Shown piece by piece: positions 32,207 through 40,295 of a stretch of 64,000 nt of DNA. The notes below the pieces were generated by a model. It was given only the letters and a program-made list of their open reading frames with translations. It was not told where the DNA came from and made no database searches. The translations under genes were made by a program, and so were the position numbers. Each line of letters starts with the position of its first letter. Position 1 is the first letter of the stretch. Source of the stretch: Lachnospiraceae bacterium (GTDB taxonomy: Bacteria > Bacillota > Clostridia > Lachnospirales > Lachnospiraceae); contig JAFXFO010000021.1 of the NCBI GenBank assembly GCA_017520425.1, positions 1 through 64,000 on the forward strand. The letters run 5' to 3'.

Positions 32207-33736
32207 ATGATTATCAAGATTATATTATTAGTACTGTTTTTTGCATGTATGATTAGTGTGGGTATTTACTCACAGAGAAAGGTGAAGAGTGTAAATGACT
32301 TCGTACTGGGCGGTAGAGGAGTTGGTCCTTGGTTGACCGCTTTTGCTTACGGAACATCCTACTTTTCAGCTGTAGTATTTGTAGGCTACGCAGGACAGTT
32401 TGGATATAAATATGGTCTTTCCGCTACCTGGATTGGTATCGGCAATGCGATTATCGGTTCATTGCTTGCATGGATTATATTGGGCAGAAGAACAAGAGTT
32501 ATGACGAAGAAATTGTCATCCTCAACCATGCCGGATTTCTTTGGTAAGCGCTTTGATTCCAATGCGCTTCGCGTTGTGGCAAGTGCCATCACCTTTGTAT
32601 TTATGATTCCTTATACCGCATCCGTATACAATGGTTTGTCCAGATTGTTTGAGATGGCTTTCGATATACCCTATGCAGTTTGTGTAATTGTAATGGCTGC
32701 ATTAACCGGTTTATATGTTATATTGGGCGGTTATATGGCTACTGCCATCACAGACTTCATTCAGGGTATTATCATGTTGTTTGGTATTGTAGCAGTTATT
32801 GTAGCGGTATTAAACGGTCAGGGCGGCTTCTACGAAGCTGTATTTAAGCTGGCAGAGTTTGAAAGCGATGTACCTCTTACCATGGGACAGAAAGGTGTAT
32901 TTGCTTCCTTCTTTGGACCGGATCTGCCGAATCTGATCGGTGTTGTAGTATTGACTTCATTGGGTACCTGGGGACTTCCGCAGATGGTACATAAATTCTA
33001 TGCAATCAAGGACGAAAGATCTATTAAGACAGGAACCATTATTTCCACCTTCTTTGCGATTGTGATTTCCGGTGGTTGTTACTTCTTAGGTGGTTTCGGA
33101 CGCTTGTTTGATACCCCGGCTATTTATGATGAAAATGGCAAGATTGTATACGATGCCATCGTGCCCGGTATGCTTTCTACTTTACCGGATATTTTGATTG
33201 GTATCGTGATAGTACTGGTGCTTTCTGCATCTATGTCCACTTTGTCATCCTTGGTGCTGACCTCCAGTTCCACTTTGACACTGGACTTAATCAAGGGAAA
33301 TATTGTGAAGAAAATGGATGAGAAGAAACAGCTTCTTTGCATGAGAATCTTTTTGGTAGTGTTCATCGTAATCAGTGTAGTGATTGCAATGGATCCACCC
33401 ACCTTTATCGCACAGCTCATGGGTATCTCCTGGGGAGCGTTGGCAGGTGCATTCCTGGCACCTTTCATGTATGGTCTGTACTGGAAGGGCGTAACCAAGG
33501 CAGCAGTTTGGGCCAGCTTCGCTTGTGGTGTAGGTATCACCGTAGCCAATATGTTTATTAAGTTCATTGCATCACCTATTAATGCAGGTGCTATTGCTAT
33601 GGTGGCAGGATTGATCGTAGTGCCCATCGTCAGCTGGATTACACCGAAGATGAAGAAGGATACCGTGGAAGGCATCTTCGAGTGCTTTGAAGAGAAGGTT
33701 TTGGTAAGTAAGAAGAAGTCAATAGAAGAGGAATAA
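32207..33736 (+). CDS. Sodium:solute symporter (SSS family)
   Basis: A 509-residue membrane protein with about 13 hydrophobic helices. The start MIIKIILLVLFFACMISVGIYSQRKVKSVNDFVLGGRGVGPWLTAFAYGTSYFSAVVFVGYAGQFGYKYG matches the PutP/PanF group of sodium:solute symporters, with the Na+-site helix and the LGG-R-G loop; a later GTWGLPQMVHKFYAIKDERSIK segment is also typical. ATG 32207 has GGAGG eight bases upstream; a longer frame from 32132 would translate the 15-bp repeats and lacks a site. Substrate could be an amino acid or carboxylate. A terminator follows. Confidence 0.92.
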   Translation: MIIKIILLVLFFACMISVGIYSQRKVKSVNDFVLGGRGVGPWLTAFAYGTSYFSAVVFVGYAGQFGYKYGLSATWIGIGNAIIGSLLAWIILGRRTRVMTKKLSSSTMPDFFGKRFDSNALRVVASAITFVFMIPYTASVYNGLSRLFEMAFDIPYAVCVIVMAALTGLYVILGGYMATAITDFIQGIIMLFGIVAVIVAVLNGQGGFYEAVFKLAEFESDVPLTMGQKGVFASFFGPDLPNLIGVVVLTSLGTWGLPQMVHKFYAIKDERSIKTGTIISTFFAIVISGGCYFLGGFGRLFDTPAIYDENGKIVYDAIVPGMLSTLPDILIGIVIVLVLSASMSTLSSLVLTSSSTLTLDLIKGNIVKKMDEKKQLLCMRIFLVVFIVISVVIAMDPPTFIAQLMGISWGALAGAFLAPFMYGLYWKGVTKAAVWASFACGVGITVANMFIKFIASPINAGAIAMVAGLIVVPIVSWITPKMKKDTVEGIFECFEEKVLVSKKKSIEEE

Positions 33737-33758
33737 ATAAGTATTGAATTTTACAGGG

Positions 33759-33797
33759 AAACATGCTACTCTCTAAGGGAAGCATGTTTTTCTTTTT
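33759..33797 (+). terminator. Intrinsic terminator after the symporter
   Basis: AAACATGCT and AGCATGTTT form a perfect 9-bp stem with a 13-base loop, followed by TTCTTTTTA. Confidence 0.85.
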
Positions 33798-33895
33798 ATC
33801 AATAAATTCTATTATTCTAAAGTTCGAAAATCTATGCTTTCAAATTCAATCAAAGAGGGCAGGGGATTTCGAAGCTCCTGCAAAGGAGGAAGAAT

Positions 33896-34873
33896 ATGGA
33901 AATGGATGTGTGCTGGAAGGAATACTTCCGGGATGACGCACGTTATGCGGATGTGATTAACGGCATAGGGTGTGGTGGCCAAAGGTTGGTGGAGGCGAAG
34001 GACCTTCAGGAAGCAGATTCCCAGACAGTTTTTGGGAAGTGGTACAAAGTATTGGGCAAAGGCGGCAGGGTGCGTATCCGCGACGTGATACGAAAGGTAG
34101 CCTTCGGTGTGAATTTTGCCATAATAGGGTTCGAGAATCAGGAGATGGTAGATTACAGTATGCCCCTGCGTTGTATGGTGTATGATGCCGGAGAATACGA
34201 AAAACAGGCCGGCAAGATCCGTAAGAAGTTACGAAAACAAAAGGGATTGCGTGCGGAAGAATATTTATATGGATTCAGCAAGAACAGTCGATTATATCCG
34301 GTTGTGACCTTTATATTGTATGGGGGCAAAGCCCCATGGGATGGTCCCGAAAGCCTGCACGATATGCTGGACTGGACGGATGTACCGGAGAAGCTGAAGA
34401 GGTTCGTGTCGGATTACCCCATACATGTAGTTAAAATCAGAGAGTTTGAGAATACGGATGTATTTAAGACAGACGTGAAGCAGGTGTTTGACTTTATCCG
34501 GTGTTCGGGGGATAGGAGAACACTGGCGGAATTGGTGCAGAATGACAAAAACTTTCAGAGCATGGAGGAGGACGCTTACGAAGTGGTCACTCAGTACGTG
34601 AAAGCAGATGAATTAATACAGGTTAAAGACGAATACAGAGGAAAGGATGGGAAAATAAATATGTGCCAGGCATTGAAGGAATTGATTGAGGAAGGAAGAG
34701 AAGAAGGAAGAGCAGAAGGAAGAACTTCCGGCTTAGCGGATGGACGAAAAGAAGCTACCCGAAACATTGTAATCCGCATGGTCAAAAAAGGCAAAGCGGA
34801 TGAGGAGATAATGGAGCTGACAGAGTGCAGTGCTGAGCTTATATGGGAAATCAGAAGTAGTATGACAGAATAG
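33896..34873 (+). CDS. Rpn-family PD-(D/E)XK nuclease/transposase-like protein
   Basis: A 325-residue member of the Rpn (recombination-promoting nuclease, YhgA-like) family common in multi-copy form in Lachnospiraceae. The N-terminal domain shows KEYFRDDARYADVINGIGCGGQ, then VNFAIIGFENQEMVDYSMPLRCMVYDAGEY, the equivalent of the PD-(D/E)XK core, and YPVVTFILYGGKAPWDGP. The C-terminal half is helical and ends in a Glu/Gly/Arg-rich repeat (EEGREEGRAEGRTSG, near residue 268) and a short helix-turn motif. Rpn proteins are linked to recombination and to phage defence. It has a GGAGG site and no inverted repeats nearby, so it is not an active insertion sequence. Confidence 0.85.
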   Translation: MEMDVCWKEYFRDDARYADVINGIGCGGQRLVEAKDLQEADSQTVFGKWYKVLGKGGRVRIRDVIRKVAFGVNFAIIGFENQEMVDYSMPLRCMVYDAGEYEKQAGKIRKKLRKQKGLRAEEYLYGFSKNSRLYPVVTFILYGGKAPWDGPESLHDMLDWTDVPEKLKRFVSDYPIHVVKIREFENTDVFKTDVKQVFDFIRCSGDRRTLAELVQNDKNFQSMEEDAYEVVTQYVKADELIQVKDEYRGKDGKINMCQALKELIEEGREEGRAEGRTSGLADGRKEATRNIVIRMVKKGKADEEIMELTECSAELIWEIRSSMTE

Positions 34874-34886
34874 AGTAAAAATCATC

Positions 34887-34915
34887 TTGACAATTCATCA
34901 ACACGTTAATATAAT
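34887..34915 (+). promoter_or_regulatory. Consensus promoter of the T-box/oxidoreductase operon
   Basis: TTGACA (34887-34892), 17-bp spacer, TATAAT (34910-34915): a perfect sigma-A promoter. The T-box leader starts about 7 bp downstream. Confidence 0.93.
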
Positions 34916-34921
34916 AAAGAA

Positions 34922-35173
34922 AGTTACATATTTGAATCAAAAGACGATGATGGAGCCAGTACTTATTGTTGGAAAGTCACAGAGAGCCGCGAAAGCTGAG
35001 ATGCGGTACGATTACGAGATAAGGAATATCCCTCCTGAGTTGCAACGCCAAAGAAGTATTTCGAGTAGACGTTGACGGATTCCTCCCGTAATCGAGGACG
35101 CATATGTTGGTATGTCGTGGATGAATGAGAGAGACTTATAATAGGCTCCTGTCGTTTGCGGCAGGAGCTTTTT
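34922..35173 (+). ncRNA. T-box leader, probable isoleucine specifier
   Basis: The 250-nt leader has T-box architecture. Stem I has the K-turn (GATGA/TGAGT), the S-turn pair AGTA (34958-34961) and GAA (35024-35026) closed by CTTAT/ATAAG, and an apical CAGAGAGCC..GCTGAGA region. By comparison with the glyQS layout (one base after GAA, then the codon) the specifier is AUC at 35028-35030, isoleucine; reading directly after GAA would give UAU, tyrosine. CCTCCCGTAATCGAGGA (35082-35098) is stem III, TTGGTA near 35107 is a divergent T-box core able to pair with tRNA ACCA, and a terminator (35145-35173) closes it. Confidence 0.85.
35145..35173 (+). terminator. T-box regulated terminator
   Basis: GCTCCTGTC and GGCAGGAGC pair around GTTTGC and are followed by TTTTT, ending 26 bp before the first oxidoreductase gene. 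It is the expression platform of the T-box. Confidence 0.9.
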
Positions 35174-35198
35174 AGTACAATGAAAGGAAATCAGACAA

Positions 35199-35771
35199 AT
35201 GAACAAATCAGTGGAAATCAGATGGCATGGCCGTGGTGGTCAGGGTGCCAAGACCGCAGCCCTTCTTTTGGCGGATGTGGCTTTTAAAGCAGGTAAGTAT
35301 GTACAGGGCTTCCCGGAGTATGGTCCGGAGCGTATGGGTGCTCCCATTACCGCATACAATCGTATCAGTGATACACCCATTACCGTACATTCCAATATTT
35401 ATGAGCCGGACTACGTGGTAGTAGTGGATGAGACCTTGTTGGAAAGCATTGATGTAACCAAGGGCTTAAACAAGGAAGGCGCTATCATTATCAACACTAC
35501 CCGCTGCGTAGAGGAGGTAAAGCCTTTGTTAAACGGTTATGAGGGTGGCGTTTATACCGTAGATGCAAGAGCCATTTCCATCAAGGCATTGGGTAAGAAC
35601 TATCCCAATTCCCCCATGTTGGCAGCAGCAGTGGCAGTGTCTAAGGTAATGGATAAGGGTGAATTTTTGAACGAAATGCGTGCATCCTTCCAGCATAAAT
35701 TTGCAAAGAAACCGGAGGTTATCGACGGTAATATGATGGCTCTGGAATTAGCATTCGAGGAGGTAGGTTAA
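35199..35771 (+). CDS. porG: 2-oxoacid:ferredoxin oxidoreductase, gamma subunit
   Basis: A 190-residue gamma subunit of a four-subunit pyruvate/2-oxoacid:ferredoxin oxidoreductase. It begins with the family motif VEIRWHGRGGQGAKTAALLLADVAFKAGKYVQGFPEYGPERMGAPITAYNRI. The next genes supply delta, alpha and beta subunits in the usual gamma-delta-alpha-beta order with zero or near-zero gaps. Control by an apparent isoleucine T-box suggests that this complex makes or uses a branched-chain 2-oxoacid (VOR-like), possibly reductive carboxylation of 2-methylbutyryl-CoA, rather than being the main pyruvate enzyme. The symbol names the family only; substrate is inference. Confidence 0.9.
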   Translation: MNKSVEIRWHGRGGQGAKTAALLLADVAFKAGKYVQGFPEYGPERMGAPITAYNRISDTPITVHSNIYEPDYVVVVDETLLESIDVTKGLNKEGAIIINTTRCVEEVKPLLNGYEGGVYTVDARAISIKALGKNYPNSPMLAAAVAVSKVMDKGEFLNEMRASFQHKFAKKPEVIDGNMMALELAFEEVG

Positions 35772-36068
35772 ATGATCAGCGATAGAATCAACGAAAGAAG
35801 TCCATGGCAGGACATAACAGAAGGAAATAAAATATTTGAAGCAGCTACCTCAAGAGAGTTTTGCACCGGTGAGTGGAGAACTTCTACTCCCGTGTTTATC
35901 GAAGAAAAATGTAAGCAATGTCTGCTTTGTGTACCCGTTTGTCCCGATTCTTCCATCCCTGTGAAGGATTGTAAGCGTGGCGAGTTTGATTATGACCACT
36001 GCAAGGGTTGTGGCATTTGTGCCAAGGTTTGTCCCTTTGGTGCGATTGAGATGAAGGAGGGCAAATAA
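35772..36068 (+). CDS. porD: 2-oxoacid:ferredoxin oxidoreductase, delta (ferredoxin) subunit
   Basis: A 98-residue ferredoxin-like subunit with two [4Fe-4S] motifs, CKQCLLCVPVCP (residues 39-50) and CKGCGICAKVCP (about 78-89), the delta subunit of the complex, which carries electrons from the TPP/Fe-S core to free ferredoxin. ATG follows the gamma stop with no gap and the alpha subunit ATG follows its stop with no gap, so translation is tightly coupled. The N-terminal 35 residues (WQDITEGNKIFEAAT...TGEWRTSTPVF) are the usual extension of this subunit. Confidence 0.93.
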   Translation: MISDRINERSPWQDITEGNKIFEAATSREFCTGEWRTSTPVFIEEKCKQCLLCVPVCPDSSIPVKDCKRGEFDYDHCKGCGICAKVCPFGAIEMKEGK

Positions 36069-37256
36069 ATGGCTATCAGAGAAAGATTATCAGGTAATGA
36101 AGCGGTTGCTTATGCAATCAAGCAGATTAATCCGGACGTTTTTCCGGCATTCCCCATTACCCCTTCCACAGAAATCCCTCAGTATGTGGCAAACTATATT
36201 GCGAACGGAGAGATTGATACCGAATTTATCCATGTAGAGAGTGAGCATAGTGCCATGAGTGCTACTTTGGGTGCTTCTGCAGCAGGAGCAAGAGCATTAA
36301 CCGCTACTTCTTCCTGTGGTATGGCGCTGATGTGGGAAGAACTTTATGTAGCAGCTTCCGACAGATTGCCCATCGTACTGGCTTTGGTAAACAGAGCGTT
36401 GACCGGTCCTATCAATATCAATGCGGACCATTCCGATAGTATGGGTGCCAGAGATTCGGGCTGGATTCAGATTTATGCAGAGACCAACCAGGAAGCATAT
36501 GATAACTTCCTGCAGGCATTCCCCATTGCAGAACATAAGGATGTACATTTGCCGATTATGATTTGTCAGGATGGCTTCATCACCAGCCATGGTGTGGAGA
36601 ATATCCTTTTGGTAGAAGATGATTTGGTAAAGGATTTCGTAGGCGAATACGAGCCTGAGCATTATTTATTGAATGCAAAGGAAAAGATGTCCGTAGGTCC
36701 CTACGCCGTATCCAATTACTATATGGAAACCAAGCGTGCCCAGAGACAGGCTATGATGAATGCAAAGCGGGTTATCCTGGATATGGCTGAGAAGTTTGAG
36801 AAGATGACCGGAAGAAAGTACGGCTTCTTTGAAGAATACCGTATGGAGGATGCAGAGTACGCTATCGTAATCATCGGTTCCGCAGCAGGTACCTGTAAGG
36901 CGGCTATCGAGCAGATTCGTGCAACTACCGGCAAGAAGGTTGGTCTTATCAAGATTCGTGTATTCCGTCCGTTCCCGGAGGAAGAGCTGGCAGCAGCACT
37001 TTCTAAGGTGAAGGCTGTAGCGATTATGGACCGTTGTGAAATGTTCTCGGCAACCAGCGGACCTTTAGGTGCTGAAGTGCGTGCAGCACTGTATCAGGCA
37101 AAATCTGATGTGGAAGCAGTAAATTATTTCTACGGTCTGGGTGGTCGTGATATTACCGTGCAGGATTTTGAAGATATTTACAACCGTCTGGAGAAAATCG
37201 CAGAAACCCACGAGATTACAGATATGTACAGCTATATCGGCTTGAGAGAAAAATAA
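36069..37256 (+). CDS. porA: 2-oxoacid:ferredoxin oxidoreductase, alpha subunit
   Basis: A 395-residue alpha subunit. It starts ERLSGNEAVAYAIKQINPDVFPAFPITPSTEIPQYV, the pyrimidine-binding domain of TPP 2-oxoacid oxidoreductases, with FIHVESEHSAMSATLGASAAGARALTATSSCGMALMWEELYVAASDRLPIV in the core and IRVFRPFPEEELAAAL and DRCEMFSATSGPLGAEV in domain II. These are standard for the POR/VOR alpha chain. It lies in the T-box operon and is followed 15 bp later by the beta chain. Substrate specificity cannot be read reliably from these motifs. Confidence 0.94.
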   Translation: MAIRERLSGNEAVAYAIKQINPDVFPAFPITPSTEIPQYVANYIANGEIDTEFIHVESEHSAMSATLGASAAGARALTATSSCGMALMWEELYVAASDRLPIVLALVNRALTGPININADHSDSMGARDSGWIQIYAETNQEAYDNFLQAFPIAEHKDVHLPIMICQDGFITSHGVENILLVEDDLVKDFVGEYEPEHYLLNAKEKMSVGPYAVSNYYMETKRAQRQAMMNAKRVILDMAEKFEKMTGRKYGFFEEYRMEDAEYAIVIIGSAAGTCKAAIEQIRATTGKKVGLIKIRVFRPFPEEELAAALSKVKAVAIMDRCEMFSATSGPLGAEVRAALYQAKSDVEAVNYFYGLGGRDITVQDFEDIYNRLEKIAETHEITDMYSYIGLREK

Positions 37257-37271
37257 GGAGAATCGGACACT

Positions 37272-38207
37272 ATGGAATCTACATACAATTTTAAAGAAGT
37301 CATGAATAAGCCGGAGCGTCTGGCTCCCGGCCATAGAATGTGTGCAGGTTGCGGCGGTACTGTGGCAGTTCGTACCGTGCTTCGTGCTTTGAAGGAAGGA
37401 GATAAGGCAGTCATCGGTAATGCTACCGGATGCTTGGAGGTTTCCACCTTTATGTATCCTTATACCGCATACGAAGACAGCTATATCCACAATGCATTTG
37501 AAAATGCAGGAGCTACCCTTTCCGGTGTAGAGACTGCTTACAGAGTACTTAAGAAAAAAGGCAAAATAGATGATACCTACAAGTTCATTACCTTCGGTGG
37601 TGACGGCGGTACCTACGATATCGGTTTCCAGTCCCTGTCAGGTGCTATGGAGCGTGGACACGACATGGTTTATGTATGCTACGACAATGGTGCTTACATG
37701 AATACCGGTACCCAGCGTTCTTCCGCAACTCCCCAGTATGCAGATACCACTACCACACCTGCAGGAAAGGTATCCAACGGTAAGGTACAGATTCGTAAGG
37801 ATTTGGCAGCTATTATGGCAGAACATCACATTCCCTATGTAGGACAGACCACCTATACCGGCAATTTCAAGGATATTTATACCAAGGCTGAGAAGGCCAT
37901 TTATACTCCGGGTGCAGCATTCTTAAATGTGCTGTCACCCTGTCCCCGTGGTTGGGGCTACGAGCCTTCCGAGATGATGAATATCTGTAAGCTGGCTGTG
38001 GAAACCTGCTATTGGCCTTTATTTGAGGTGGTAGACGGCAAGTGGATTTTAAGCTATGCACCTAAGAAGAAACTTCCCTTAGAGGATTTCTTACGTCCTC
38101 AGAGACGTTTTAAGCATCTCTTCAAGCCCGGCAATGAAGAACTTTTGGTAGCGTTCCAGGCAGAAGTAGACAAGAGATGGGAAGAGCTGCAGAATAAGTG
38201 CCAGTAA
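37272..38207 (+). CDS. porB: 2-oxoacid:ferredoxin oxidoreductase, beta (TPP) subunit
   Basis: The 311-residue TPP-binding beta chain. It has the cluster-ligating cysteines in HRMCAGCGG (residues 22-30) and GNATGCLE, a third late cysteine in VLSPCPRGW, and the TPP/Mg motif FGGDGGTYDIGFQSLSGAMERGHDMVYVCYDNGAYMNTGTQRS near residues 103-145; the YMNTG sequence is characteristic of POR-type rather than KOR-type enzymes. It closes the four-gene operon. The following 45 bp contain no clear T-rich terminator before the argS promoter. Confidence 0.94.
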   Translation: MESTYNFKEVMNKPERLAPGHRMCAGCGGTVAVRTVLRALKEGDKAVIGNATGCLEVSTFMYPYTAYEDSYIHNAFENAGATLSGVETAYRVLKKKGKIDDTYKFITFGGDGGTYDIGFQSLSGAMERGHDMVYVCYDNGAYMNTGTQRSSATPQYADTTTTPAGKVSNGKVQIRKDLAAIMAEHHIPYVGQTTYTGNFKDIYTKAEKAIYTPGAAFLNVLSPCPRGWGYEPSEMMNICKLAVETCYWPLFEVVDGKWILSYAPKKKLPLEDFLRPQRRFKHLFKPGNEELLVAFQAEVDKRWEELQNKCQ

Positions 38208-38252
38208 AAAATTGTCGCATTCTCGCACATTTTCTATTCCCATAAAAAGTGC

Positions 38253-38281
38253 TTGCCAAATGAATAAGTTTGTGCTATGCT
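38253..38281 (+). promoter_or_regulatory. Promoter of the argS leader
   Basis: TTGCCA (38253-38258), 17 bp, TATGCT (38276-38281). It places the transcript start about 40 bp before the leader peptide. Confidence 0.8.
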
Positions 38282-38328
38282 ACAAAAAATTAAAGTGCAA
38301 TGTGCCCTGTGCACATGGAGGAGATAAT

Positions 38329-38385
38329 ATGTATTTGAGTTTTGTAAACAGTATGAGACGAAGAGAGAGACGTAAGCCTTTGTAA
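38329..38385 (+). CDS. Arginine-rich leader peptide of argS
   Basis: An 18-residue ORF, MYLSFVNSMRRRERRKPL, with a strong GGAGGAG ribosome site and five arginine codons within six positions (38356-38373: AGA, CGA, AGA, GAG, AGA, CGT). It sits between a sigma-A promoter and an intrinsic terminator just before the arginyl-tRNA synthetase gene, so it is ideally placed to sense charged tRNA-Arg by ribosome stalling. The coding region overlaps one side of alternative RNA stems (see attenuator entry). It is not an ordinary gene but a cis-acting translated sensor. Confidence 0.8.
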   Translation: MYLSFVNSMRRRERRKPL

Positions 38386-38508
38386 CTATGTGAATTGCTG
38401 CATGGTTGCAAGGGACTACGTCTTGTTGCCGTGCGGTCACTGTTTATAAAATGACTACAGAACCGCAATGGATTAGTGAATACTAGTTTATTGTGGTTCT
38501 TTTATTTT
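38346..38508 (+). promoter_or_regulatory. Transcription attenuator of argS
   Basis: The terminator AGAACCGCAAT/ATTGTGGTTCT plus TTTATTTT spans 38459-38508. Upstream, AAACAGT (38346) pairs with ACTGTTT (38439) and AGACG (38356) with CGTCT (38419), enclosing ATTGC..GGTT (38394-38407), which could instead pair with AACCGCAAT (38461-38469) as an antiterminator. Ribosomes held at the leader's arginine codons would break the first stems and free the antiterminator. Confidence 0.7.
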
Positions 38509-38528
38509 AAGGTTTAAGGAGGAAAATC

Positions 38529-40226
38529 ATGAAAACATTAATTGCGGAAAGTATTGTGAAGTTATTGGAAGGTGTAAGCGTGGAGGAAGTGGCAGATATG
38601 CTGGAGACTCCTCCGGAGGAAAGCATGGGAGATTTTGCCCTGCCCTGCTTTGCCTTTGCAAAGGTGTTGCGCAAAAGTCCCAAAATCATTGCGCAGGAGC
38701 TGGCGGACGGACTGGCAGAGAAGAAGGATGAGCTGGGAATCAGCCGGATAGAGGCGTTAAACGGATATTTGAACCTCTATATGGAACGGTCCGGTTATGT
38801 GAAGGCAGGCATGGAGAAATTAGCAGAGGAAGGTTTTGGTGTGAATAAGCCGGGCGTGGGCAAAACCATTTGTATGGATTATTCTTCCCCCAATATTGCT
38901 AAGAACTTCCATGTGGGACACCTGCGTACCACAGTAATCGGAAACTCCCTGTATAAGATTTTTGACAAGCTGGGATACAAGACCGTTCGTATCAATCATT
39001 TGGGAGACTGGGGAACCCAGTTTGGTAAGCTGATTGTGGCATACAAGCTTTGGAGCAGTAAGGAAGCGGTAGAAGAAAAGGGTATTGAGGAATTACTACG
39101 GATTTATGTGAAATTCAACGTGGAGAAGGATAACAATCCTTTTTTGGTGGAGGAAGCACGGCAATGGTTAGTGAAGATGGAAAAGGATGATCCGGAAGCC
39201 CTTGAATATTGGGAGTGGTTTAAGGAAATCAGTATGGTTGAATTTGAGCGGGTTTATGATATGCTGGGGATTTCCTTCGACTCCTATATCGGGGAAAGCT
39301 TTTATCGTAGCCGGGTGCCTGCGTTGGTAGAGGAGCTTAAGGCAAAGAATCTGTTACAGGAAAGTCAGGGGGCCAATGTGGTGGACCTTTCCGATTATGA
39401 TATGCCTCCCTGTCTGATTACCAAAAGCGATGGTGCCTCCATTTATCATTCCCGTGATATGGCGGCTGTGTTGTACCGGAAGGAAACCTATGGATTTGAA
39501 AAGTGCCTGTATGTCACGGGTTTGGAGCAGACCCTGCACTTTAAGCAGGTATTTAAAGCCATTGAACTGATGGGTTATGATTGGACGGAGGGACTGGTAC
39601 ACATTCCCTACGGTCTGGTAAGCCTGGATGGAGCCAAGCTTTCCACCCGTGGCGGCAACATCATCTATGCAGAGGATATTTTGAAGGAAGCTGTAGAACG
39701 TGCCATGAGTGCCATTCTGAATAAAAATCCTCAGCTGAAGGATAAGGAGCAGGTGGCACATATGGTGGGTGTAGGAGCCGTGATTTTCCATGATTTATTT
39801 AACCAGCGGATTAAGAATATTGATTTTGTCTGGGATGAGGTCCTAAGCTTCGAAGGCACCAGTGGCCCCTATGTCCAATATACCTATGCTCGGGCGAAGA
39901 GCATCCTGCGGAAGGCGGATTATCAAAAGAACGTACAACAGATTGCATATGAGAAGCTGACGGATGATTACAGTTTTAAGCTAATCAAGCAATTGCAGGG
40001 CTATGAAGAAGCGGTAAATAAGGCGGCAGAGCGGTATGAGCCTTCGGTAGTAGCGAAATATTTGATTGCGCTTTCTACCACTTTTAATAAATTCTACCAT
40101 GAATGTCCTATCTTGAAAGCAGAAGAAGCAGAGAAACAGGCCAAACTTTATCTGGTAGATGTGACCCAGGGAGTCATTAAGGAATGCTGCGAGTTGCTTG
40201 GTATAAAATGTCCGGAAGAAATGTAA
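38529..40226 (+). CDS. argS: Arginyl-tRNA synthetase
   Basis: A 565-residue class I synthetase that charges tRNA-Arg. The N-terminal additional domain (to about residue 110) is followed by MDYSSPNIAKNFHVGHLRTTVIG with the HVGH form of the HIGH motif near residue 130, NHLGDWGTQFGKL, and VSLDGAKLSTRGGN as the loose KMSKS-region equivalent typical of ArgRS; the C-terminal anticodon-binding domain (residues 450-565) ends ECCELLGIKCPEEM. The AAGGAGG site is well placed. It is preceded by an arginine leader-peptide attenuator. Identity is secure. Confidence 0.97.
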   Translation: MKTLIAESIVKLLEGVSVEEVADMLETPPEESMGDFALPCFAFAKVLRKSPKIIAQELADGLAEKKDELGISRIEALNGYLNLYMERSGYVKAGMEKLAEEGFGVNKPGVGKTICMDYSSPNIAKNFHVGHLRTTVIGNSLYKIFDKLGYKTVRINHLGDWGTQFGKLIVAYKLWSSKEAVEEKGIEELLRIYVKFNVEKDNNPFLVEEARQWLVKMEKDDPEALEYWEWFKEISMVEFERVYDMLGISFDSYIGESFYRSRVPALVEELKAKNLLQESQGANVVDLSDYDMPPCLITKSDGASIYHSRDMAAVLYRKETYGFEKCLYVTGLEQTLHFKQVFKAIELMGYDWTEGLVHIPYGLVSLDGAKLSTRGGNIIYAEDILKEAVERAMSAILNKNPQLKDKEQVAHMVGVGAVIFHDLFNQRIKNIDFVWDEVLSFEGTSGPYVQYTYARAKSILRKADYQKNVQQIAYEKLTDDYSFKLIKQLQGYEEAVNKAAERYEPSVVAKYLIALSTTFNKFYHECPILKAEEAEKQAKLYLVDVTQGVIKECCELLGIKCPEEM

Positions 40227-40239
40227 GGAAAATGTTATC

Positions 40240-40267
40240 TTTAGTGAAAAATATGTCGATATATAAT
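40240..40267 (+). promoter_or_regulatory. Probable promoter of the TM-helix channel gene
   Basis: TTTAGT (40240-40245), 16 bp, TATAAT (40262-40267), 28 bp before the ATG. Confidence 0.55.
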
Positions 40268-40295
40268 ACATCATATTTTAAGGAGGATTTTTCCA

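Noticed and set aside
33896-34873. Intact insertion sequence
   Set aside because: The Rpn-family gene has no terminal inverted repeats or target duplications in the flanks.
34887-35075. A 62-codon ORF upstream of the oxidoreductase operon
   Set aside because: It starts within the promoter and lies wholly inside the T-box leader; the RNA explanation accounts for the sequence.
38208-38528. T-box for argS
   Set aside because: No AGTA/GAA specifier loop or T-box core; the arginine leader peptide and terminator explain the region.
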